From positions 2,501 to 15,828 of the forward strand of contig KV908417.1 in the NCBI GenBank assembly GCA_002005505.1: a stretch of 13,328 nt of DNA. The letters run 5' to 3'. Numbering within the stretch: the first letter of the stretch is position 1; every line of letters begins with the position of its first letter. Positions 1 to 8,900 of the stretch are shown piece by piece. The notes below the pieces were generated by a model. That model made no database searches and was not told the DNA's origin. It saw only the letters and a list, made by a program, of their open reading frames with translations. This DNA comes from Botryococcus braunii. Lineage: Eukaryota > Chlorophyta > Trebouxiophyceae. The position numbers and the translations under genes were made by a program.

Positions 1-57
1 AACCCCCCTCCCGCCCCCCGCCCCACAAGATGCAGAAGCAGCACCATTGTTACTGCT

Positions 58-500
58 CCCGCAAGGATGACGGATCCCCCCCCCCTCCGGAGGGGTTGGG
101 CACATACACGCGAAAGACCAGATTTGGGGTACCGTGAATGACCAGCCTCGCTTAAAATACACGGGGAATATCAGTGACAGGCTCCTGTGCGCATGACCAA
201 TCTAAGCACATACAGGAAAACTAAGCAATTCCCGCAATGTTGGTAATAAGACTCCTCTGAGGGGGATGGCCACAGGAGCCCTATCACCAGTATTGCGGGG
301 ATGGCGTGGTCTTCCCACACACAGTTAGATGCACGACCAATGCTAATGCCTCCCCGGTGGATGACCAATGCCCCTGCACATTTACAAGCACGGAAGCTGT
401 TGCGGCTCCCCTGTGGATGACCAATCCCCATACACATGACAGGCAAGACCACTACTAGGGCTCCCCCTTGGATGACGAGCCCCCCTGCAAGTACACAGCG
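58..500. repeat. Degenerate minisatellite, about 56-70 bp period
   Basis: The stretch repeats a core resembling GGATGACCAATSCCCCTGCAC followed by a variable ACA/CA-rich segment and a GGCTCC-like end. Recognisable cores start near 65, 134, 192, 298, 357, 413 and 469; the best pair is 357-412 against 413-468. Copies are strongly diverged and separated by small indels, so this is an old array. It may begin before the window. Short minus-strand open frames across it are by-products of the repeat and are not called as genes. Confidence 0.45.
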
Positions 501-540
501 ATACCAGTGCTAGCAGGGGTGTGATGTCTGAGAACCTCAC

Positions 541-1820
541 ACAGACTCATCGCGCCCTCATCCTTACACTTAAAGGCTTGGCTTCACCTGTGTCACATGC
601 ACGAATGACAAGTTGTGCCCTGATGCAGAAAGTGTAGCCGGCTTCACATCCAAAATTTTTGCGTGACCATAGCCCTGCGACACCAGCTTGCCAGATTTGC
701 CAGATTTACCACTTACTTTTGTCCCCGGTGCAGGTCCCACAATTGCTAGAGGTGGCTTGATGTGTTTCTCTCAATGCGCAATGCTTGGAACGAAGCCCAA
801 AGCAAAAAAGGCTGTGTGCAGTTGAGGAAGGCTGGGAGATTAAAAGCTATTTGGAGGAAAGACTTCAATGCATTATTTGTTAATAGAAACCTTTATACTA
901 CATATGGCATATTTTCAAGAAATAAGTGATGCACGGCGTACATTATTGTTGAGGTGCTTCCTTTTCTTCAGTGAAGCTGGAAGGAAGAAATCGGAAACAG
1001 GCCGCTTTCCTGTCGTTTGTGGTACGACTCCTGCAAGTTAAGGAGCATTTAAGGGAAGCTTGAAGGCTGAATAATTGATCATTAATACAAAGCCCTCTGT
1101 CAGTACCACTCATGTGTCTTCCTAAACTTTGTATTTCCTCTTGATAATGCCCATCCGAAAGCTATAGATGAGCGGCGAATCAAAAGCCATACCTTGAATT
1201 GGTACCTCTGGTGCTGCAATGCATACCTCCGGGCAGAAGCTGGCCGTCAAGTACCTGGCCAAATCCAAAACTCTTGGGGTTCAACGGAAGCCCACCACCC
1301 AAAAGATATGCACGAATATCCAAACATCCACAAACATAAACTTTCTATAATTCACAATCCCCATTGTTTGCCAAAATATGCAAGGGTAACATCGTACCTT
1401 GATCTTTCATCGGTCGCAGTAGACTTGGCGGGACTTTCCTCAATGTCAGAATCAAGAATGAACCCCTTATCCAGCATTGATAAGCTATAAGACAGTTCTA
1501 AAATCAACGGCTAAGGACATTCTCCAACTGGGGCTCAGCGACTGATGGGCTGCAGGTTGGCGGAACTCTAGGGCCCCCGACGAGCACGAGGGCCCTTGTG
1601 GCCGCGAAAGCGTACTTGGTACCCAGTACCCACAGAGGGATCACTGCTCCATCCCACTTCCCCATAGGAGAACGGCAAACCCGCAATCTACGAATTTTGG
1701 GCCAGCCCGCACTTGATGCACCTCGTTCCACTATTGGACGATTGGTGTCATCACAGCGAGAAGCAAGCAGCGTAAGGATGCAATACCTTCCCTTCCGGTT
1801 GCAGACCTGGAGCGGTTTGG
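541..1820. other. No gene recognised
   Basis: I see no convincing coding frame, RNA gene or mobile element. Short frames occur on both strands (for example plus 1194-1490 and plus 1598-1879), but they have no recognisable domain, and the long minus-strand one at 1504-2016 runs through the tandem repeats at 1821-1940. Base composition is mixed and AT-richer than the coding stretches at 5.9-9.2 kb and 12.4-13.3 kb. Confidence 0.4.
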
Positions 1821-1844
1821 TGTCGATACATATGTCGATACATA
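1821..1844. repeat. 12 bp tandem repeat, two exact copies
   Basis: TGTCGATACATA occurs twice in direct succession (1821-1832 and 1833-1844) and is followed by a related TGCATATA. It lies just before the 35 bp tandem repeat. Confidence 0.75.
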
Positions 1845-1870
1845 TGCATATACAATTGTCAGCAATTATA

Positions 1871-1940
1871 ATTAATTGACTTTGGATTTGCGGCCCCAGG
1901 CATTCATTAATTGACTTTGGATTTGCGACCCCAGGCATCA
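1871..1940. repeat. 35 bp tandem duplication
   Basis: Two adjacent 35 bp units, 1871-1905 and 1906-1940, start with ATTAATTGACTTTGGATTTG and end with CCAGGCATYM. By eye they differ at one internal base (G/A) and at the last base, so the duplication is recent compared with the other repeats in the left part of the window. Confidence 0.85.
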
Positions 1941-2024
1941 GGAAGAAAAATGAAATTCCTCGTAAATGACAGGGGTTTCCAAGGTTTGCTCTGTCCTGAA
2001 GACTACCAATTGGCAAATGTATGA

Positions 2025-2088
2025 GAACCTAAATATGTTTAGGTTCACCATATAAATAAGGTGAACCTATAGGTCTAGCTAGCTAGAC
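2025..2088. repeat. Overlapping inverted repeats and a 16 bp palindrome
   Basis: Three structures lie in a row. GAACCTAAA (2025-2033) pairs with TTTAGGTTC (2038-2046) around a 4-base loop. TAGGTTCACC (2040-2049) pairs with GGTGAACCTA (2060-2069) around a 10-base AT-only loop. The two stems share bases 2040-2046, so only one can form at a time. The perfect palindrome GTCTAGCTAGCTAGAC follows at 2073-2088. No ORF or known RNA family is attached. Remains of a small inverted-repeat transposon are possible but unproven. Confidence 0.6.
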
Positions 2089-2240
2089 ATGCATGCCTAG
2101 GTCGACAAGAATGACATTATCTTGATCCCTCCGTGAAATCCACATGTTTTCAGCACAAGACTACAGGGATGTTTTGAGGATAATGAGCTAGTATGCTCAA
2201 GTCAACATTGAACGCTGGTTGCTGCAAATGGGGAACGGTC

Positions 2241-2292
2241 CTCCCTGTTACAACGGCGAGAACCAATTGACATTAACAGGGAGAACCAATTG
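2241..2292. repeat. 10 bp inverted repeat with nested direct repeat
   Basis: CTCCCTGTTA (2241-2250) is the perfect reverse complement of TAACAGGGAG (2274-2283). GAGAACCAATTG occurs twice, starting near 2258 and 2281, so the right arm overlaps the second direct copy. No gene is associated. Confidence 0.55.
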
Positions 2293-2459
2293 GGTGCTGC
2301 AACAACAAATCGAAGGTCCCGGCTGCGAAGTGATTACTCATCAGAACGCCGCCTACTATTAGTCATGCCTTCTCATGCCTAGGCATGACCGGCAGGCCTG
2401 CTTTCGGCCCTCTACACAAGATCACGACATCGACGATTTTGCAGCGATGCATCCGCATG

Positions 2460-2479
2460 ACGATCGTGGCCACGATCGT
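2460..2479. repeat. 20 bp perfect palindrome
   Basis: ACGATCGTGGCCACGATCGT is identical to its own reverse complement and has no spacer. Symmetry stops at both flanking bases (G and G). A perfect 10+10 palindrome is unusual by chance and could be a dimeric protein-binding site or part of an inverted-repeat element. Nothing nearby decides between these. Confidence 0.75.
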
Positions 2480-2599
2480 GACATTTACAGCACATGTGAC
2501 AAAGTTCACGTGTGTGACGCATTCCACCAGTGGGTCCGCTAGGGAAAAATACGTTGTTTTCCTGTATAGGGAAAAAACATATATGAAGCACGGCCCCCC

Positions 2600-3018
2600 A
2601 TGCGCATAGCACAGCATGTCAACTGACCTGCTGCAAGCGGCCGTACATGCACATTAACATGCCTGTACACACATGTCCTAGCAAGCTACTAATGATGCGT
2701 ATTTAAATGTAGCACGCACCTGAGCTGTGCCATGCGTGTCTGGACGGTCAAAGGTACCTCCACAGAGACCATCGAGATATCTGCAGAGACCAGCTGGCTT
2801 CCGTTTGGAACGAGCCATCGCAGTATAAGATTGATCGCCTGCTTGCAGTAAGAACATGCGCCCTGCGTGTGAGCCGCATATTCATCGTTCTCTTCGTTGC
2901 GAGATCGGAAGTGCAGATGCTCGCATACGATTTTTGGAGCCGCTGCATTGAAATCGATCCTTAGGCTCAGAACTCCTGCTTTGAACGTAAGCTTTTTGAC
3001 AATTTGTGCACACATAAT
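2600..3018. other. No gene recognised
   Basis: A 125-codon minus-strand frame (2689-3066) has fairly ordinary amino-acid composition, including a C-x2-C pair, but it matches no family I know and runs into the decayed retrotransposon at its upstream end. No other signal is supported. Confidence 0.35.
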
Positions 3019-3019
3019 C

Positions 3020-3590
3020 TCCCGGGCCGGGCTACTAGTGTTTTCCCTGGCAGCCAAGCTCGCCATAGGAACTGCTCGTCATCGCTCACCGCCACCCATC
3101 GGCAGTAAATTGTGCCGGGTGGGCGCCCCCGCGCGCGCTGCCCATTGGCCAACATCTAGACAGGCAGACCTATATAGGCTGCACAGACATGTCTTTCTGG
3201 AGGGTCAGCAACCGCCCGTGGCCTTCCAAGTCATTTGAACTGAAAACTTTTGGGGGTTGCATACTGATGGTCTTAATGAAGAGACTCCATGGAGCAGGGC
3301 CCCGGGGCTTTTGAACCAGCTGGCCGTCATTGCACCAGGAGATTTGAAGGGACGTTTTGTCATAAGAATCCACACATGTATGCGTCGGGTCAGCTTCATG
3401 TGATGCATATATGATTATGATTAATATTGCAATTTTGCTGCCGCTGTACACATGTGGGTCGCCAGCTGGGTGCTTGAGCTCACCGGGCGTGACTTGTAGC
3501 TTGAATTCAACGTTCGAAACATATGCATTTAAATGCATTCGAAGTTGGCAATGGGTTAAAAAGACCAGCCTATGGACTGGTCTCTTGAAG
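3020..3590 (+). mobile_element. Decayed 3' end of the RLE-type LINE family (old copy)
   Basis: This is an ancient 5'-truncated copy of the family that is intact at 5401-9282. Matching blocks occur in the same order: GTGCCGGGTGGGC with GCGCGCGCTGCCCA (3111-3143, against 8935-8965), CAGCAACCGCCCGTGGCCTTCC (3206-3227, against 9004-9024), GGGGCTTTTGAACCA (3303-3317), TTTTGTCAT (3355-3363), GCGTCGGGTCAG (3381-3392), GGGTCGCCAGCTGG (3456-3469) and CACCGGGCGTGACT (3481-3494, covering the original stop codon). One surviving frame still reads VGAPARAA and GQQPPVAFQ, against PGGAAARAA and RQQPPVAFQ in the intact protein. Many indels and stops destroy the rest. The left edge is uncertain (about 3020 by weak similarity, secure from 3110). 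The right edge is blurred by an AT-rich palindrome at 3523-3538. Confidence 0.75.
3523..3538. repeat. 16 bp palindrome inside the old LINE copy
   Basis: ATGCATTTAAATGCAT is perfectly self-complementary. It falls where the 3' untranslated part of the decayed retrotransposon should be and has no counterpart in the two young copies, so it arose or was inserted after that copy landed. A 7 bp hairpin, AGACCAG/CTGGTCT, follows at 3562-3583. Confidence 0.6.
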
Positions 3591-3925
3591 TTGTGGCCAC
3601 TGGTTGACCTTCAGCGACCCTAACGTTGGTCCGCCACTTAGAAGGGGAAGAAATTCACATTGGTCCAGCCCATGGCCATAACTATGATCTATAGAGCAGG
3701 AAGGAGAGGAAATTTCTTTAACGGGGCAGACCAATGGGTGCCGCAGCCAAGTCAACGCACCTGGCGGATATCCATGGATGGGTGTACGGACCTGGAAGGC
3801 ACCAGTAGCTGCACTGGACTGTGGCTAGTCCAGCGCTGCTAGCTCCAGCAGATTCCTGTTCTTCCTACACGGCCATCGATTATGTCTACATAGAAAATCA
3901 AAAATGACCTCTAGACGAAACATAT
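3591..3925. other. No gene recognised
   Basis: Mixed-composition sequence. The only local structure seen is a 7 bp inverted repeat, CTGGACT/AGTCCAG, near 3815-3835. The short frames present have no domain similarity I can recognise. Confidence 0.35.
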
Positions 3926-4038
3926 CGGGCGGGCGGGCGGCAGTTGGCAACTAGGTTGCATTGGGGGGGGGGGGGCGTGTTTGAGCAGGGGTTTTAGGTG
4001 GAGCAAAAGAGAGACATAGAGGGGAGGGGGAGGGGGGA
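3926..4038 (+). repeat. Cluster of G-runs
   Basis: Three G-rich blocks lie close together on the plus strand: a CGGG tetranucleotide run at 3926-3940, 13 consecutive G at 3963-3975, and GGGG-A-GGGGG-A-GGGGGG at about 4021-4038. They are simple sequence but could fold into quadruplexes. No gene flanks them closely. Confidence 0.6.
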
Positions 4039-4253
4039 TTCGTATCTGCTGTGTACACAGATCTGTCCTATCTGTAAACAGTTTACTACACGTATACGTA
4101 TCCTCTAGACGTTGAAAGATCTTCTTTCTACGAATTCCTCTTCATGTGTTGGTTAACCAACGTTGTGAAAAGATGTGGATCGGGAATGTCATCTGAAATG
4201 AGCATGGTCGGACTTACAGCATCCACAGAGTGCAATTAGACATCAAAGACAGT

Positions 4254-4511
4254 CCTGCATGACACGGTCGAGTTCATGTAGTAAACATAGCTGTGACCAA
4301 CACAAACGTTGTGCAAACATAAAGACGGCGAGACGAGTCGAACTTCCAAGGTCTATTCCAGTTTGATGAGGTGTTTAAGTGTTACGCTAGCATATCTAAA
4401 CAAACCTTACCTGCATGACACAGTCGAGTTCATGCAGTGAACATATCCGTAAGCAGCACAAATGTTGTGCAAACATAAAGACGGCGAGACGAGCGGAACT
4501 TCCAAGGTCTA
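4254..4511. repeat. 102 bp direct duplication, 54 bp spacer
   Basis: Segments 4254-4355 and 4410-4511 are collinear copies of equal length. Both begin CCTGCATGACAC and end ACTTCCAAGGTCTA, and share the block GTGCAAACATAAAGACGGCG. They differ by scattered substitutions, without obvious net indels. Similarity stops abruptly at both ends and the spacer is unrelated. They are non-coding as far as I can tell. Confidence 0.8.
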
Positions 4512-4696
4512 ACCATCCCCCTAATCACGGCTACTTAAATACTCTAGGGCATTGCTACTGCTGTGAAGCTAAGCAACATAATCTCTACAAATGCTATGCA
4601 GAAGCTAAAGCCTCAGATCGTAAGCAAATAGCTTCGTCATTTTCTTCGGCATTCTCGTCATTTGCTTCCCACCACCCAAAGAAGCCGACACACCCA

Positions 4697-4890
<194 letters not shown>

Positions 4891-5023
4891 CAATCCAATG
4901 AAACAAGGAATAAAACGGACTCCAAAACAGAAAATAACTGCCCCGGCCAGGGCCCTGTATCTAGATGTGCGGAGAATATGCGACGAAAAGTACCTCGAAT
5001 TCGAAGTTGCCTCAGCACATTAC

Positions 5024-5050
5024 TTGAAGAAGAAGAAGAAGAAGAAGAAG
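5024..5050. repeat. (GAA)n tract at the 5' edge of the truncated LINE copy
   Basis: A run of GAA trinucleotides ends exactly where similarity to the retrotransposon starts (CAGCCGCCTG at 5051). It is either the insertion target, the tail of a lost upstream copy, or filler made at the truncated 5' junction. Confidence 0.85.
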
Positions 5051-5327
5051 CAGCCGCCTGTGGCTTTCCAAGCCTTCGCCTTTGAAACATTTGGAGGGTT
5101 GCATGCTGATGCGCTGGCCTTGTTGCAGAGGCTCCAGGGGCTTTTGAACCAAGCCATCATTGATCAAGAAGATGTGGAGGGATGTTTTGTCATTCGTCGG
5201 GTCAGTTTCATCATTGCGGCGGCTGTGGGTCGCCAGCTGGCCGCTCGCCGGGTGTGACTCATAGCTTGAAACATTGGGGGTTGGGTCCTTGAACATTGGG
5301 CTGGTCTTTTTTACTCCACTCTTGTAA
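5051..5327 (+). mobile_element. Young 5'-truncated copy of the RLE-type LINE
   Basis: These 277 bases align without gaps to 9006-9282, the last 277 bases of the complete element, with about seven mismatches counted by eye (roughly 97% identity). The copy holds the last 68 codons of the ORF, the TGA stop (5255-5257) and the 70-base 3' untranslated segment ending in CTTGTAA. Three of the four differences in the coding part change the amino acid (Phe/Leu, Asp/Ala, Cys/Tyr), as expected for a dead copy. Truncation at the 5' side with an intact 3' end is the usual outcome of target-primed reverse transcription. The open frame 4415-5257 merely fuses the microsatellite to this fragment and is not a gene. 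Confidence 0.93.
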
Positions 5328-5400
5328 CGAAGAAAGAAGAAGGAAAAAGAAGAAAGAAAGAAGAAGATAGAAAGAAGATAGAAAGAAAGAAAGAAGATAA
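5328..5400. repeat. GAA/GAAA-rich purine tract between two LINE copies
   Basis: The plus strand is almost pure purine (GAAGAAAGAAGAAGG then GAAA/GATA units). It begins directly after CTTGTAA, the 3' end of the truncated copy, and stops where the partial monomer of the complete element begins. The complete element's own 3' end is followed by AGACGAAGAAGG, so a GAA-type tail or GAA-type target is common to both. Confidence 0.85.
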
Positions 5401-5966
5401 TGTGTTTCGTCACCCATAGTATTGATTTTATCTTTTTTTCTCAGATTTGCCTCCGCCTGGCCAGTCTTTAAGCGGGGCTGGCAGCTTCGCCACTTTCAGC
5501 GTCCAGCCTTTTGCGGAATTTCCAGTGTTTTTCAACACTTCATTATCAGTTTGATACCACATGTACATCGTATTGGATTTCCTGTTTTCTTCCTCAGATT
5601 TGCACCAGCTCGGCCAGTCTTTCCGCAGGACTGGCAGCTTCGTAACTTTCTGGCGTCTGGCATCTGCGGAATTTCCCGTGTTCTTCCCCACTTCCTGTGT
5701 TTCTTAACACACAGTATTGTTTTTTTCTTTTTCTTTTTTGGCCCCTCAGATTTGCCTCCGCCGGCCCGTCTTTCACAGGGACTCACAGCTTCACCCCTCC
5801 CCAGCATCCAGCACTTACGGAGATTCCAGTGTTTTACAACACTTCCTCCTGTGTTTCTTCACACATCATCTTGGTTTTCCCTTTTCTTCTCCGCTTCGCC
5901 TCAGCCCAGCCAGTTTTTCAGAGGGACTGGGGGCTTCACCACTTTCCAGCATCCAGCACGGTCTTG
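5401..5966 (+). repeat. 5' monomer array of the retrotransposon
   Basis: Units start at TCAGATTTGC or its derivative: 5441-5593 (153 bp), 5594-5745 (152 bp), 5746-5889 (144 bp) and a shortened fourth from 5890 to about 5966. A fragment of the end of a unit (TGTGTTTCGTCACC...) at 5401-5440 opens the array. Shared blocks are a GGCCAGTCTTT-like core, GGACTGGCAGCTTC, CCAGCATCCAGCA, TTCCAGTGTTTT and TGTGTTTCTT, followed by a T/C-rich run ending in CAG. A truncated first monomer followed by whole ones resembles the promoter monomers of rodent L1 elements. A promoter role here is inference. The polypyrimidine-CAG ends also look like splice acceptors. Confidence 0.85.
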
Positions 5967-5987
5967 GGGTTGGGTTTCCCAGCTGGT

Positions 5988-5997
5988 GATGCCATGG
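5988..5997 (+). promoter_or_regulatory. Start context of the retrotransposon ORF
   Basis: The ATG at 5994 sits in GATGCCATGG, close to the ideal eukaryotic context (GCC before and G after). It is the first in-frame ATG; the frame stays open back to about 5697 through the monomers, but without another ATG. It also lies just before the zinc finger, where the protein should begin. Confidence 0.7.
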
Positions 5998-8900
5998 CCA
6001 GCGTTCCTCTCTTTGACCCCACCTGCCCTTGGAAGGCATCATGCAAGTCTCGTAAGATCACTACGGGTGCTGGGCTCCCACGTCACTTGCAGAGGTTCCA
6101 CAAGCTCGGCGATGCTGGGCGGGATGACTGGGTGTCGCAACTCAGATCCCCAGCAGAGTACAGGAAGCTTGAAGCCATCTTGGGAGCTACCTCCAGCTGG
6201 TTGTGCACCACTTGCTTCAAAACCCATTCGCTGGGAGTTCTTTCGTGCGCAACCAACCCAGACACCTGCCAGCGCTTGTGGAATCTGGAGGATGGCCTGG
6301 TTCCCCCTGATGTTAACCTTCTTCCTGGCCTTCCCCGCCCTGCACCGCCGCCGCATCAGCCGCCGCAGGATACTTCAGAGCCCCAGGGCCGCCTCCATTC
6401 GCATCCCCGAGGACGACCACACGCATCCGCCGCCGTTGCTGATCCTCCGCCCTCTGCTCCCCCGGCCCGTGTCCGCCGCCATCCCCTGACCCCTGCCCTT
6501 GTCCATCAAGTTTTCACCCTTGGTCACCATTCGTACCGCAGGGTCCCTAGGTCAGCATGGATACCTTGGGCTACAGCATTGCGGTCCGCTCTCAAGGCTG
6601 TTGCGGACTCGGGCTCCGAGGCTGCCTGGGTTGAGCTGTTGATCCTTCCGATGTGCGTCCTATCAGCTCGTCGCAGGCCTCGGGGTGAGGGAGTTGCGCA
6701 GCACGTCCGCCGTCGGGCCCGCGCATGGTTGGATGGTGATATTGATGGCCTAATTGATGAACTCTTGGCCACCGCGCCTGCAGCAACTGCCCCACCCCGC
6801 CCATTAGACGATGCGGCGCTTGCCGCTCGCGTCTTGCGCAAGGTTGCAGATGGCCATTTATCAGCGGCTGTTCGGATGTTGGAGCCTGCCACCATCGCCC
6901 CAGCCACGCCTGACACATGTGCTGCATTGGCAGCGCTTCATCCTATCCGACCGCTTCCCGTTGGCGCCCCGCCTGCGCAGGCCCCTTACCGTGCCCAAGT
7001 GGAGGAAGTCTTGGCTGCCCTCAAAACCTTCCCACCTGGTACCGCTGGCGGGCGGGACGGCTTGACCCCATTACATATAAAACATGCCTTCTCTGTAGGT
7101 GGCTCAGACCTCTTGTTGGACAGCCTCCTTGGCGTGGTCAATCGGGCCTTAGCTGGGGATGTTCCCCCTCCCTTGCGATCTTATTGGGCCAGCGCTCCCA
7201 TCACCCCTCTCTTGAAGCCCAATGGGGGTATCCGGCCCATTGCAGTGGGGCTCACCCTGCGCCGTCTGGTTTCCAAGATAGCTGTTGCAGCCGTCTTGCC
7301 CGCTGTCAGTGAGTATTTGCAGCCACACCAAGTTGGGGTTGGAGTCCGAGGGGGTGCAGAAGGCCTCGTCCATGCCCTCAACCGCTTGGTGGCACACCAG
7401 CAAGATTCCCCCGACCTCGTCGTTGTCAGCTTGGACTTCCAAAATGCTTTCAATACGGTCGACCGCAACCGCATGCTTGGGGAAGTCGCCCTCCATTGCC
7501 CCAGCATCTGGCAGTATGTGGCGACGACGTACGGCTGCGCGGCCCATCAGTATGTTGGGCCCCATGTCGTGGACTCCACAACAGGGGTCCAGCAAGGGGA
7601 CCCCCTCTCTCCGCTGCTTTTTGCGCTCACTGTCCAGCCACTCCTCCTTGACCTTCATCGGGAGTGTCCCGACGTACACCAAGGGTGGTATCTGGATGAC
7701 GGCACGTTTGTTGGTCCCGTGCCCGCAGTGCAGCAGGCAGTCCAGTTGGTTGTTGACCGGGCCCCCGCATATGGCTTGAGCCTCAACCGTCACAAGTGCC
7801 GTGTGTGGTCGCCGCGCCCGAACCCTCAGCATTTGGATGGGTTCCCTCTGGGCTTCGTCAATGAAACTCGTGCTGGTTTGATAGTGTTGGGGGCAGCGGT
7901 CACCGTGTCAGTCGAGTACGCGGCTTCCGTAGCCCAGGCGCACGTTGATGCCGTGGCAGCCTCGCTCCAGCGTTTGCCGATTCTCCGCCACCCCCAAGCC
8001 AAGCTTCTCTTGCTTCGCAGTTGCCTTGGGACCTGCAAGGTGGTTTTCACAGCTCGGACCATGCCGCCAGCTGCAGCTGCGCAAGCTTTGGTGACCTTTG
8101 ATATGCTCCAAACCCAGGTCCTCCAATCCATTGTCACAGCTGGTGGTGGTGGTTTTGGCCCTTTGCAGCAAACCTTGGCTGGCTTGCCTATTGCCCAGGG
8201 GGGTCTAGGGGTCACTAAGGCCACTTCCCTTCTGCCTTGTGCCTATCTCGCCTCCGTCACGCAGACAGCCCCCCTCCAGGACCGCCTTCTGGGGACATCC
8301 ACTGCCCCACTTGTCCCCGCTGCCCTAGCTGCCAAGGCTGACTACTGCGCCCTTGTTCCTGATTTCGATGCGGCGCTCTTCGAGGATCCGGATTTTGTCC
8401 GCAGCAAAGTTCAAGCCCGGCTGTCCAAACCCTTGTCTCACCGCGCATACCGGGAGGTTCTTGATGACCCTGCTCGCTCGGGTCGCGACCGTGCTGTGCT
8501 CCAATCTCTTACACAGCCGGGAGCGTCTGATTGGCTGCTGGCTCTCCCAGTTCCCCATTTGCAGCAGACCATGCCCCCTGAGTCGTTCCGCTGCCGCCTT
8601 CAATACCAGCTCTTGATCCCCATTTTCCACCCTGGCTCCCAATGCCCGTGCTGCTTGAGGGAGTTGGATGTCTGGGGCGACCACGCGGTCCACTGCACCT
8701 CAGGGGGGGATGTTGCCATTGTCGGCCGACATTACTCAGTTCGTAACGGCCTGGACGCTGTCCTTACCTCAGCTCGTCAGCGGGTCACCCGGGAACCCGC
8801 CTTTCCCACTCCTGTCCCTGGCCAGGAGCGCTGTCGCGCAGACCTCCGCCTCCATGCGTGGGAGGAGGGGCGTGACCTTTATATCGACATCGTTGGCTCT

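Noticed and set aside
1504..2016. 170-codon minus-strand frame
   Set aside because: It passes through the 12 bp and 35 bp tandem repeats, and I see no domain or codon preference.
2689..3066. 125-codon minus-strand frame
   Set aside because: It looks superficially protein-like, but matches no family I know and overlaps the decayed plus-strand LINE copy. Not enough to call.
5697..5993. N-terminal extension of the retrotransposon protein
   Set aside because: The frame is open through the monomers but begins at GTG and has no ATG before 5994, where the start context is strong. The extension encodes repeated monomer sequence with no domain.
5422..6489. 355-codon plus-strand frame overlapping the retrotransposon ORF
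   Set aside because: It is read through the monomer array in another phase and continues as an out-of-frame shadow of the zinc-finger region. I considered a small first ORF, but no domain is visible and its repeat-derived content explains the openness.
7149..7832. 227-codon minus-strand frame
   Set aside because: Antisense shadow of the reverse transcriptase domain, whose catalytic motifs are all on the plus strand.
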